Origin: an uncultured Bacteroidales bacterium
Lineage (GTDB): Bacteria; Bacteroidota; Bacteroidia; Bacteroidales; F082
Length of the DNA stretch: 64,000 nucleotides
Direction: 5' to 3'
Assembly: GCA_937902805.1 (NCBI GenBank)
Contig: CALEMB010000104.1
Location: forward strand, 1 to 64,000
Part shown: one piece after another, positions 49,209 through 56,779 of the stretch
Position numbering within the stretch: the first letter of the stretch is position 1
Layout of the letters: every line of letters begins with the position of its first letter
Position numbers and translations under genes: made by a program
Notes under the pieces: model-generated
Seen by the model: the letters and a program-made list of their open reading frames with translations, nothing else
What the model was told of the DNA's origin: nothing
Database searches by the model: none

Positions 49209-50684
49209 ATGAAAACCACTTCAAAATACGGGTTTGACAGCGAGAAATACCTCAAAATCCAATCTGAACACATCAAGGAACGCATCGCTAAGTTCGGCGA
49301 TAAACTTTACCTCGAATTTGGCGGCAAACTCTTCGACGACTACCACGCCAGCCGCGTGTTGCCAGGGTTTTTGCCCGACATCAAGTTGAGGATGTTGTCG
49401 CAGTTGGTCGACGAGGCAGAAATCGTCATCGTCATCAGCGCCGTAGATATCGAGAAAAACAAGGTGCGCGGCGACTTGGGCATCACTTACGATGTGGACG
49501 TGCTGCGTCTGCGCGAGGAGTTCATGAGTCGTGGTTTCATGGTGAGTTCGGTGGTGGTCACCCACTATAATGGTCAAGCCAGCACCGATGCCTATCGCCA
49601 ACGCTTGGAGCGCATGGGCATCAAAGTGTATTACCACCGCATCATCGAAGGCTATCCTAACAATGTCGCCCTCATCGACTCGGAAGATGGTTTTGGCCGT
49701 AACGACTATGTGGAAACCACGCGCCCACTGGTGGTGGTCACTGCCCCGGGACCTGGCAGCGGCAAGATGGCGGTTTGTCTGAGTCAGCTCTATCATGAGA
49801 ACAAGCGTGGCATCAAGGCCGGTTACTCCAAATTTGAGACCTTCCCCGTATGGAACCTGCCGTTGAAGCATCCTGTCAACGTGGCCTATGAAGCTGCCAC
49901 TGCTGACCTCAGCGACGTCAACATGATTGACCCCTTCCATCTGGAAGCCTATGGCAAGACCGCCGTCAACTACAACCGCGACATTGAGATTTTCCCCGTG
50001 CTGAATGCCATTTTCGAGAGCATTTACGGCGAGAACCCCTATAAGTCGCCTACCGACATGGGCGTCAACATGGTGGGTTACTGCCTCAGCGACGATGCCG
50101 TGTGTTGCGAGGCCTCCAAACAGGAAATCATACGCCGCTATTACAATGCTCTATGTGATTTGGCCAAAGGCAAAGGCTCTGAAAACGAGGTGAACAAAAT
50201 CGCCTTGTTGATGAAGCAGGCCAAAATCACCACCGCTGACCGCAAGACCACCATTGCCGCCAAAGAACGCAAAGAAAAGGAAGGTGCTGCTGCCGCTGCC
50301 ATTGAGTTGGAAGACGGCATCATTATCACCGCTCATACCAGTGATTTGCTTGGTCCCAGCGCTGCGTTGATTCTCAATGCCACCAAGCATTTGGCAGGTA
50401 TACCGCATGAGGTGAAACTCATCCCGCAAGCGATGATTGAACCTATCCAGACCACGAAGGTGACCTATTTGCACGGCAACAATCCGCGTCTACATACCGA
50501 CGAGGTGCTGGTTGCCCTCTCTATGCTCAGCCTTTGGGACGAAAACTGCAAGAATGCTTTGGAATGCTTGCCGCAACTACAAGACTGTCAGGTGCATAGC
50601 ACGGTGATGCTCAGCGAGGTGGATAGGAAAATCTTCAAGAAGTTGGGCATAGGTCTCACCTGCGACCCTGTAGCGAAGAAATAA
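49209..50684 (+). CDS. DUF1846 family protein
   Basis: A 491-residue cytoplasmic protein of the DUF1846 family, whose biochemical role is not established. Recognisable stretches: YGFDSEKYLKIQSEHIKERI, LYLEFGGKLFDDYHASRVLPGF, VVVTAPGPGSGKMAVCLSQLYHE (a P-loop-like GPGSGKM), AGYSKFETFPVWNLPL, and TPVNMVGY-like NMVGYCLSDDAVC. The P-loop-like segment and alternating strands suggest nucleotide binding, which is inference. Length is normal for the family. It is single, with its own -7 box, and converges on the FISUMP-like gene after 2 bp. Confidence 0.8.
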   Translation: MKTTSKYGFDSEKYLKIQSEHIKERIAKFGDKLYLEFGGKLFDDYHASRVLPGFLPDIKLRMLSQLVDEAEIVIVISAVDIEKNKVRGDLGITYDVDVLRLREEFMSRGFMVSSVVVTHYNGQASTDAYRQRLERMGIKVYYHRIIEGYPNNVALIDSEDGFGRNDYVETTRPLVVVTAPGPGSGKMAVCLSQLYHENKRGIKAGYSKFETFPVWNLPLKHPVNVAYEAATADLSDVNMIDPFHLEAYGKTAVNYNRDIEIFPVLNAIFESIYGENPYKSPTDMGVNMVGYCLSDDAVCCEASKQEIIRRYYNALCDLAKGKGSENEVNKIALLMKQAKITTADRKTTIAAKERKEKEGAAAAAIELEDGIIITAHTSDLLGPSAALILNATKHLAGIPHEVKLIPQAMIEPIQTTKVTYLHGNNPRLHTDEVLVALSMLSLWDENCKNALECLPQLQDCQVHSTVMLSEVDRKIFKKLGIGLTCDPVAKK

Positions 50685-50686
50685 TA

Positions 50687-51325
50687 TTAGAAGTTACGAA
50701 CGGCCCTTACATAAAAGACTTGGTCTTTCACGGCTTCCTTAACGACAATGCTGCTGTCTTGCATCTGCAGGGCGGCAGCACTTCTTGTGCCTAGTTCGGT
50801 GCTCGACCAGTAGGTCTTGTCTTCCAAAGTCGGATAGCCTAACGAACTTAAGGTGGCATTGACCGCAGCTTGGTTTTGCAGCAATTTGTTCAACTCATTA
50901 CTTGAAGGCACAAACCATTGCCGCGATATGATGGGGTAGTTTTGGTGCACGAGATGCCATGTGTTTCGCAGGTGACTCCATCGTATGGCGGGATAATGGC
51001 GCAGGTCGTAGTTGGCCATGAGGATGTTGGTGTTGCGCCAGCCGTCGTAAGGGTTGGTGGCACCTGTCAGGCTGTTGACATAGTTGCTTTCGCACCACGC
51101 CAATTGGATTTCGTCCAATGAAACAATGAGGCCATTCAAACCTCCTGATACGGTGTGGAAAACAATGCCTTCCAAGGTGTCGTTATGAAAATATTCTCCG
51201 ATATTATAAGCGTGGTCGATATGATGGGGCAGGGGAGTGACGCCATCCGAAGAGGGCGATTCGTATTTCTTGCAGGCGGTGAAGGCAAGCATCAAAACGA
51301 CTATCCAAAACCAAATCTTTCTCAT
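50687..51325 (-). CDS. Lipoprotein with FISUMP/DUF1566-like domain
   Basis: A 212-residue lipoprotein (MRKIWFWIVVLMLAFTACKK). The second half has the pattern WFVPSSNELNKLLQN ... TYWSSTELGTRSAAAL ... FYVRAVRNF, typical of the FISUMP/DUF1566 (Lcl C-terminal-like) fold found in many Bacteroidetes surface lipoproteins; molecular function is unknown. ATG 51325 starts the signal peptide; earlier in-frame starts at 51355 would precede the likely transcript start, because a TATCTTTG box lies at 51341-51348. Confidence 0.65.
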   Translation of the reverse strand: MRKIWFWIVVLMLAFTACKKYESPSSDGVTPLPHHIDHAYNIGEYFHNDTLEGIVFHTVSGGLNGLIVSLDEIQLAWCESNYVNSLTGATNPYDGWRNTNILMANYDLRHYPAIRWSHLRNTWHLVHQNYPIISRQWFVPSSNELNKLLQNQAAVNATLSSLGYPTLEDKTYWSSTELGTRSAAALQMQDSSIVVKEAVKDQVFYVRAVRNF

Positions 51326-51340
51326 CGGATGATTTTTCGG

Positions 51341-51348
51341 CAAAGATA
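51341..51348 (-). promoter_or_regulatory. Probable -7 box for the FISUMP-like lipoprotein gene
   Basis: TATCTTTG on the minus strand, 15 bp before the ATG at 51325, back to back with a plus-strand box. Confidence 0.6.
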
Positions 51349-51361
51349 ACAACAAATTTAA

Positions 51362-51369
51362 TACTTTTG
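51362..51369 (+). promoter_or_regulatory. Probable -7 box for the GH89 gene
   Basis: TACTTTTG, 20 bp before the ATG at 51390. Confidence 0.5.
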
Positions 51370-51389
51370 CCTCAATTAAACCTTTTGCT

Positions 51390-53612
51390 ATGAAAAAGCT
51401 CTACCTCTTTGCCCTCCTGGGCCTCGTGTTGTTCATTGGCTGCACGAAAAAGGAAACCGACCCCGATGTCATCGCTATGCGTGGCTTGGTGAATCGTGTG
51501 GTACCTGAGTATTCGGAAAACATTGTCCTTGAACGGCTTGCCGACACCATCGACCGTTTCGAAATAGAAACCCAAGGGAAAAACCTCGTTATTCGCGGCA
51601 ACAACGCCAATAGCATGGCCGTAGGCCTCAACCATTACCTGAAATACTATTGCTTGGCGCAATATTCTTGGTTCAAAGAGGAGCCTTTGCAGATTCCTGC
51701 CATGATGCCTAAGGTGGCCGAAAAAGTCAGTCTCAGCGCCCGCGTGCCTGACCGTTTCTTCTTGAATTACTGCACTTTCGGTTACACCCTGCCCTGGTGG
51801 AACTGGTCGCAATGGGAGCACTTCATCGACTGGATGGCACTCAATGGCATCAACCTGCCACTGGCCATCACGGGACAAGAAAGTGTGTGGTATGAAGTGT
51901 GGAGTGAATTCGGTCTCACCGATGAGGAAATCCGTAGCTACTTCACGGGTCCGGCTCACCTGCCGTGGCACCGTATGCAGAACATTGACCGCTGGGGAGG
52001 GCCGCTGCCCATGTCGTGGCTCGATAATCAAAAGGAGCTGCAAAAACAAATTGTGGCCCGTGAGCGTGAACTCAACATGAAGCCAGTGCTGCCTGGCTTT
52101 GCAGGACATGTGCCTCCTTGCATTAAGAGGATTTATCCCGATGCACCTTTGGCTTCCTTGGGTGACTGGGCGGGTTTCGACAGCATCTGCTGGTGCAAGT
52201 TCCTCGACCCAGAATGTGAGTTGTATGCCCAGATACAAAAGAAATTCGTCGAGAAAGAGATTGAATTCTACGGCACCGACCATATCTATGGCATAGATAT
52301 CTTCAATGAGATGATCCCGCCTAGCTGGGAGCCCGAATATCTGGGTCGCGTGAGCTGTCAGGTCTATGAATCGCTGGAGGCTGCCGACCCTGAAGCCAAG
52401 TGGCTTGAGATGGCATGGCTGTTCTGGAACGAACGCCAATACTGGGAGGTCGACAACCGCATTGAGGCCTACATCACCTCCATGCCGAAAGATAGACACA
52501 TCATGCTCGATTACTACTGCGAAAGACAACCTGTGTGGGAGCGCACTAACGCTTATTATGGCGTGCCTTACATTTGGTGCTATCTTGGCAACTTTGGTGG
52601 CAACTCGATGCTGGCCGGCAATCTTGATACTGTGAACGTCAGGATTGAGCGTGCGTTCGCTAAAGGCGGCGACAACTTCGTTGGCATCGGCTCTACGCTG
52701 GAGGGCTTCGACTGCAACCCGTTTATGTATGAATATGTCTTTGAAAAGGCATGGAACGACCCGCTTACCAAGGATGTGGATGCTTGGGTGCTGCGTCTTG
52801 CCGACCAACGTGCTGGCAAGGAAGACCCGAACATGAGAGCTGCATGGAGACTGCTGGCCGACAGCGTTTATAATAAGGTGTCGTCGCCAGGTCAGACCGT
52901 GCGCATCAACCAGAGGCCGACCATGGGTGAAATCAACGAATACCGCCAATATTATGTCGCGCCGACCTATTTGTACAACAACATCACTCTGTTGGATGTC
53001 TTAGATGACCTGCTGGCCGCCGACTGCAACACCCGCACGCGCCATTTCGATGTCGTCAACATCACGAGGCAGCTGTTAGGTAACTACTTCAGCGACCTTT
53101 ATGCCGACTATGTGAAGGCCTACCGTGAAGGCGATTACGAGACCTTGCATCAAATCGAGAAAACCATGACCTCCATTCTTGACGACACTGATGCCATTTT
53201 GGCTACGGAGAACGCCTTCCTTGTGGGTCGTTGGATCCGTGATGCGAGAGCCATTGGTACGACGGAGGAGGACAAGGACTACTTTGAGAGCAATGCCCGC
53301 AACATCATCACCACCTGGGGCGAGGAGGATGCCTTGTTGAACGAATACGCCAGTCGCGCATGGGCAGGCTTAACAGCGACCTATTACGCCTATCGTTGGA
53401 AGGAGTTCTTCAAGGATGTGGATGCCGCTGTCGATGCGGGTCAGCCCTTTGATGAAAAAGCTTATCATGAGCGCATCTGCAAGTACGAAGGCCAATGGTG
53501 GCGCGAGTGCCTTGGTACCTTCAGCGCCGAACCGGAAGGCGATGGAATTGCTTTGGCAAAGACCATTGCGGACAGGTATCGCGCAGAATTGGAAGCCCGT
53601 TACAGAAAATAA
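51390..53612 (+). CDS. Alpha-N-acetylglucosaminidase, GH89 (NAGLU-like) lipoprotein
   Basis: Exo-glycosidase removing terminal alpha-linked GlcNAc, as found on gastric mucin and heparan sulfate. 740 aa, lipoprotein signal (LVLFIGCTKK, Cys18). N-terminal small domain (FEIETQGKNLVIRGNNANSMAVGLNHYL), then the catalytic barrel beginning NYCTFGYTLPWWNWSQWEHFIDWMALNGINLPLAI. The likely catalytic acids are the Glu in DIFNEMIPPSW and the Glu in TLEGFDCNPFMYEY, in line with family GH89. A C-terminal helical domain (DADAVDAGQ-like, to 740) follows. No SusCD pair is adjacent in the window. Confidence 0.92.
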   Translation: MKKLYLFALLGLVLFIGCTKKETDPDVIAMRGLVNRVVPEYSENIVLERLADTIDRFEIETQGKNLVIRGNNANSMAVGLNHYLKYYCLAQYSWFKEEPLQIPAMMPKVAEKVSLSARVPDRFFLNYCTFGYTLPWWNWSQWEHFIDWMALNGINLPLAITGQESVWYEVWSEFGLTDEEIRSYFTGPAHLPWHRMQNIDRWGGPLPMSWLDNQKELQKQIVARERELNMKPVLPGFAGHVPPCIKRIYPDAPLASLGDWAGFDSICWCKFLDPECELYAQIQKKFVEKEIEFYGTDHIYGIDIFNEMIPPSWEPEYLGRVSCQVYESLEAADPEAKWLEMAWLFWNERQYWEVDNRIEAYITSMPKDRHIMLDYYCERQPVWERTNAYYGVPYIWCYLGNFGGNSMLAGNLDTVNVRIERAFAKGGDNFVGIGSTLEGFDCNPFMYEYVFEKAWNDPLTKDVDAWVLRLADQRAGKEDPNMRAAWRLLADSVYNKVSSPGQTVRINQRPTMGEINEYRQYYVAPTYLYNNITLLDVLDDLLAADCNTRTRHFDVVNITRQLLGNYFSDLYADYVKAYREGDYETLHQIEKTMTSILDDTDAILATENAFLVGRWIRDARAIGTTEEDKDYFESNARNIITTWGEEDALLNEYASRAWAGLTATYYAYRWKEFFKDVDAAVDAGQPFDEKAYHERICKYEGQWWRECLGTFSAEPEGDGIALAKTIADRYRAELEARYRK

Positions 53613-53676
53613 GGAGTCCCGTAGGGACGACAAACTAATAAACAGGCGACGTCAGTCTCTGCACTAACACATAGCT

Positions 53677-54156
53677 ATGAACATCACAGAACAAGATAAA
53701 GAATACATGCGCGAGGCCATCCGCCTCGCCGACGAAAGCGTGAAAAACGGCGGAGGTCCCTTCGGGGCCGTCATCGTGAGAGATGGCGAAATCATCGCTG
53801 GCAGCTCGAACAGCGTCACCCGCGACAACGACCCCACCGCTCATGCCGAGGTGAACACCATCCGGCAGGCTTGCCGCAAACTGGGCACCTTCGACCTCTC
53901 GGACTGCGTCATCTACACCTCCTGCGAGCCTTGCCCCATGTGTCTCGGCGCCATCTATTGGGCGCATATCAAGAAGGTCTTCTATGGCAACACCAAGAAG
54001 GATGCCGCCGACATTAACTTCGCTGATGACTTCATCTACAAAGAGCTGGAGCAACATTATGGGGAACGTACAGTTCCGCTCATTCCCTTGTTGCGCGACG
54101 AGGCTATTAAGACCTTCCGTGCTTGGGAGGCGAAACTGGACAAGGTGGAGTATTGA
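53677..54156 (+). CDS. guaD: Guanine deaminase / nucleoside deaminase
   Basis: Zinc deaminase of the CDA/TadA fold (159 aa) converting guanine to xanthine and ammonia. Zinc and proton-transfer motifs: HAEVNTIRQAC (His, Glu) and SCEPCPMCLGAIYWA (two Cys). The C-terminal DAADINFADDFIYKELE stretch matches the Bacillus GuaD type, whose swapped C-terminus completes the active site, rather than TadA. The gene is short but full-length. It starts 65 bp after the GH89 stop, with no clear -7 box between, so co-transcription is possible. Confidence 0.85.
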   Translation: MNITEQDKEYMREAIRLADESVKNGGGPFGAVIVRDGEIIAGSSNSVTRDNDPTAHAEVNTIRQACRKLGTFDLSDCVIYTSCEPCPMCLGAIYWAHIKKVFYGNTKKDAADINFADDFIYKELEQHYGERTVPLIPLLRDEAIKTFRAWEAKLDKVEY

Positions 54157-54173
54157 GATTGCCTGTAAAAAAA

Positions 54174-54187
54174 TGCGTATTTACGCA
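54174..54187. promoter_or_regulatory. TGCGTATTTACGCA palindrome, upstream operator copy
   Basis: 14-bp palindrome followed by an A-run and GTAA. The same block recurs at 54248-54261, 74 bp away, flanking the promoter of the DUF4143 ATPase gene. Probable operator pair. Confidence 0.6.
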
Positions 54188-54228
54188 AAAAAAGTAAGTA
54201 GAAAGAAGTCGTGTAACGATAGATTACC

Positions 54229-54236
54229 TATCTTTG
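54229..54236 (+). promoter_or_regulatory. Probable -7 box between the two palindromes
   Basis: TATCTTTG, 41 bp before the ATG at 54278. The downstream palindrome would lie at about +5 to +18. Confidence 0.6.
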
Positions 54237-54247
54237 CAAACGAAAAT

Positions 54248-54261
54248 TGCGTATTTACGCA
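54248..54261. promoter_or_regulatory. TGCGTATTTACGCA palindrome, downstream operator copy
   Basis: Second exact copy, with the same AAAAAAAGTAA flank, between the -7 box and the start codon. Confidence 0.6.
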
Positions 54262-54277
54262 AAAAAAGTAAATTGTC

Positions 54278-55531
54278 ATGGAAATCAGACGAGATATTCA
54301 CTTGCAGAAACTCATTGATAGCAAGCACAATGGGATGATAAAAATCGTGACGGGCATTCGACGTTGCGGAAAATCTTATCTGCTTTTCAACCTCTTTTAT
54401 CAACACTTAAAAGCAGAAGGAATTGATGACAACCACATTCTAAGGATCGACTTGGAAGACCGGAGAAACAAATTGCTCCGTGACCCTGATGCATTGCTCA
54501 AATACATCGACAGCAGAATGACTGACAACCAAATGTATTACGTTCTGCTTGATGAAATCCAGAAGGTGAAGGAGTTTGAAGATGTGTTGAACAGTTATCT
54601 GAACATCGACAATGCCGATGTATATGTCACAGGCAGCAACTCCAAATTCCTGTCCAAAGATGTGATTACCGAATTTAGGGGTAGAGGCGACGAAATTAGG
54701 ATTGCGCCTTTAAGTTTCCGTGAATTTATGTCGGTTTATCGAGGTGGTCGCGAACAAGGTTTGGAAGAATACCTTATCTATGGGGGGTTGCCCAAATTGG
54801 TCTCGTTGCCGACCCTAGAAAAAAAGAAGGCGTATTTGCAAGGACTTTTCGCCAAAACCTATTTGACTGACATCAAAGAACGCTATAAAATCAAGAATGA
54901 TGAGGAGTTGGAAGAATTGATAGACATCGTGGCCTCATCCATCGGTGGATTGACTAACCCGACAAAGTTGGAGAACACTTTCCGTTCCGTCAAGCATAGT
55001 AATATTTCGCACACTACCATTAAGGCCTATTTGGAAATGCTTCAGGAGGCTTTCCTCATTGAGAAGTCTGTTCGTTATGACATCAAAGGAAAGAAGTACA
55101 TCGACACGCCAGCCAAATACTATTTTTCTGACCTTGGACTTCGTAATGTTCGAATTAATTTCCGCCAATATGAAGAAATACATTTGATGGAGAACTTGAT
55201 TTATAATGAGTTGCGTCTGCGTGGGATGTCGGTGGATGTTGGTGTGGTTATTCTTAATACTAAAGATGAGAATGGCGTAAGCAAACGAAAACAATTGGAA
55301 GTGGATTTTGTTTGCAACCAAGGCAGTCATCGCTACTACATACAATCAGCACTGCGTTTGCCCAACAAGGAAAAACGCGAACAGGAACTAGGAAGCCTTA
55401 AGCACATTGGAGACAATTTCCGTAAATATGTCATCACGGAAGATTTCATCAGCCGGTATCAAGATGATAATGGCGTGACTTTCATCAATATCTATGAATT
55501 TCTTTTGAATCCGGATAGTTTAAATCTTTAA
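54278..55531 (+). CDS. ATP-binding protein, AAA_14/DUF4143 family
   Basis: A 417-residue ATPase of the AAA_14/DUF4143 type, widespread in gut Bacteroidetes and of unproven function. Walker A TGIRRCGKSYLLF (about 25-37), Walker B-like YVLLDEIQKVKEF (about 87-99), a sensor-like VYVTGSNSKFLS, and FRGRGDEIRIAPLSFREF. The DUF4143 C-terminal domain (KYYFSDLGLRNVRINFRQ) ends with a nuclease-like core QLEVDFVCNQGSHRYYIQ. The A+T content looks higher than in its neighbours, which would fit an acquired gene. The two palindromes around its promoter suggest autoregulation or a dedicated repressor. Confidence 0.8.
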   Translation: MEIRRDIHLQKLIDSKHNGMIKIVTGIRRCGKSYLLFNLFYQHLKAEGIDDNHILRIDLEDRRNKLLRDPDALLKYIDSRMTDNQMYYVLLDEIQKVKEFEDVLNSYLNIDNADVYVTGSNSKFLSKDVITEFRGRGDEIRIAPLSFREFMSVYRGGREQGLEEYLIYGGLPKLVSLPTLEKKKAYLQGLFAKTYLTDIKERYKIKNDEELEELIDIVASSIGGLTNPTKLENTFRSVKHSNISHTTIKAYLEMLQEAFLIEKSVRYDIKGKKYIDTPAKYYFSDLGLRNVRINFRQYEEIHLMENLIYNELRLRGMSVDVGVVILNTKDENGVSKRKQLEVDFVCNQGSHRYYIQSALRLPNKEKREQELGSLKHIGDNFRKYVITEDFISRYQDDNGVTFINIYEFLLNPDSLNL

Positions 55532-55611
55532 TACGATAATGTTCAAAGGATAGACCGTGTATGGGAAGCGAAACAAGATAAAGTGGAGTATTAATCGAGA
55601 AACTTGTACTA

Positions 55612-55651
55612 AAGAAAAACCCGCAAGAGGATTTCTTGCGGGTAGGGTTCT
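55612..55651. terminator. Hairpin terminator between convergent genes
   Basis: Stem ACCCGCAAGA / TTCTTGCGGGT with a short loop, flanked by AAGAAAAACC and GGGTTCTT, so it could act on both strands. Confidence 0.75.
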
Positions 55652-55702
55652 TGTTTACAGAACTAGTTTCAAATCTGATAGAATTAGAACCTATTAATTA
55701 GA

Positions 55703-56077
55703 CTATCTTGTTAATAAACAACGACTAAATGTTCCATCATCGTATATTTCATCGAGTTCAAGATAATCATTGTCAAGATTTATAATGTTATAATTCCACA
55801 ATTCGTTTGTAGATGGGAAAGAAATCGAGAGTTTGTCATTGTTTATTACATATGCTCCAGACCAAATGTGATCATCGTAACTAATAAAAGACCCTCCTGG
55901 TGCAAATTCCCAAATAAGAACTGAATTAGCGTTTAGTTGTTTGTGTGCGTTATTGACTTGCCATTGTCCAATAATTAGCTTTTCGTATTTTTTTGTGTTA
56001 TCATTTGAACAAGATGTATTGAGAACTATAATAACCAAACTCAATAAAACAACAAATAATTTTGTGGCTTTTTTCAT
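55703..56077 (-). CDS. Small lipocalin-like lipoprotein
   Basis: A 124-residue lipoprotein: signal ending LNTSCSN (Cys23), then a compact beta-rich domain with LIIGQWQVNNAHKQLNANSVLIWEFAPGGSFISYDD and a terminal DGTFSRCLLTR. The GxW near the start and the strand pattern recall the lipocalin-like lipoproteins common in Bacteroidetes. No ligand can be named. The coding sequence is markedly A+T-rich, like the neighbouring ATPase gene. Confidence 0.6.
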   Translation of the reverse strand: MKKATKLFVVLLSLVIIVLNTSCSNDNTKKYEKLIIGQWQVNNAHKQLNANSVLIWEFAPGGSFISYDDHIWSGAYVINNDKLSISFPSTNELWNYNIINLDNDYLELDEIYDDGTFSRCLLTR

Positions 56078-56184
56078 TAGAAACTCCCTAAATTCGTGTC
56101 GGGCACAACCTTTAAGTATTCCTCTCCAGCACCTTAAAAGGCAATTAAATACAAAAGAAGCGTGGTACTGATATACCGTTTCTC

Positions 56185-56300
56185 TGAATGAAGGTCGTAG
56201 GAAACCCGAAGTAAAAGAAAGGATAAAAGCCCACGCTAAACAGCGTGAACCATCATACCTTCCTTGTTACTTCAATGAAAATTTCCTACGTTTTCATTCA
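56185..56300. repeat. Nested 116-bp inverted repeat / long hairpin
   Basis: Paired arms from outside in: TGAATGAA/TTTTCATTCA, CGTAGGAAA (56196-56204)/TTTCCTACG (56282-56290), GAAGTAA/TTACTTC, AAGGA/TCCTT, and a closing CACGCT-AAAC-AGCGTG stem-loop (56232-56247). Such a regular fold suggests a structured RNA or a MITE-like palindrome. Confidence 0.75.
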
Positions 56301-56411
56301 CAAGTCAAGCATAACGCTTCTTAGTTCGATATGTATAGGCGAAAGCCGCCATAGAACCGCTGCCAATGTAGTACTTTTTTGGAAGAATAAAGGGATTTGT
56401 AGAAAAAATTG

Positions 56412-56419
56412 TATTTTTG
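56412..56419 (+). promoter_or_regulatory. Probable -7 box for the TM1266-like regulator and hydG
   Basis: TATTTTTG about 100 bp ahead of the ATG at 56519, leaving a leader of about 90 nt. Confidence 0.5.
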
Positions 56420-56518
56420 CACCCGCAAAAACCGCCGTACTATCACTGAGATGAAGACAATGCGTTGACATCAAGGCCGCTGCGGGAATCATAGTCATCT
56501 GATCCGGAGGACATTCAA

Positions 56519-56761
56519 ATGGAAAGGAGAATAGGCTCAGTCCTTATTTATGTGGGAAACCGTGAAGCCGCGCCACAAGTCAACGCGGTGTTATCCCGTC
56601 ATGCAGGCATCATCATCTGCCGCCAAGGCTTTCCCCGTGGTAATTACAGCATCATTTCCGTCATTTTCGAAGGCACCACCGATGAGATTGGTTCCCTCAC
56701 GGGCCAGTTGGGCCGCATCGAAGGCATCGAGGTGAAGTCGGCACTACTCAAGAATCATTAA
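56519..56761 (+). CDS. TM1266-type iron-only hydrogenase system regulator
   Basis: An 80-residue protein of the TM1266 family, annotated elsewhere as 'iron-only hydrogenase system putative regulator', with an ACT/NikR-C-like fold. It matches in length and in RIGSVLIYVGNRE, GIIICRQGFP and NYSIISVIFEGTTDEIGSLTGQLGRIEGIEVKSAL. There is no DNA-binding domain, so the regulatory role is uncertain. It lies 18 bp upstream of hydG, the usual family neighbourhood. Confidence 0.85.
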   Translation: MERRIGSVLIYVGNREAAPQVNAVLSRHAGIIICRQGFPRGNYSIISVIFEGTTDEIGSLTGQLGRIEGIEVKSALLKNH

Positions 56762-56779
56762 TTTAAAAACATAAGCATC

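Larger units (their letters stand above)
56078..56518. other. 440-bp non-coding region with a long hairpin and a promoter
   Basis: No credible gene. It contains a 116-bp multi-arm inverted repeat (56185-56300), the 14-mer GTTTCTCTGAATGA shared with 14900-14913, and a -7 box (56412-56419) for the hydrogenase-maturation pair. Confidence 0.6.

Noticed and set aside
51372..52949. 525-codon minus-strand frame opposite the GH89 gene
   Set aside because: The plus-strand GH89 protein is unmistakable; the antisense translation has no family resemblance and starts inside the gene.
56245..56454. Small 69-codon gene upstream of the TM1266-like regulator gene
   Set aside because: It overlaps the long hairpin and the promoter; no homology or coding bias is seen.
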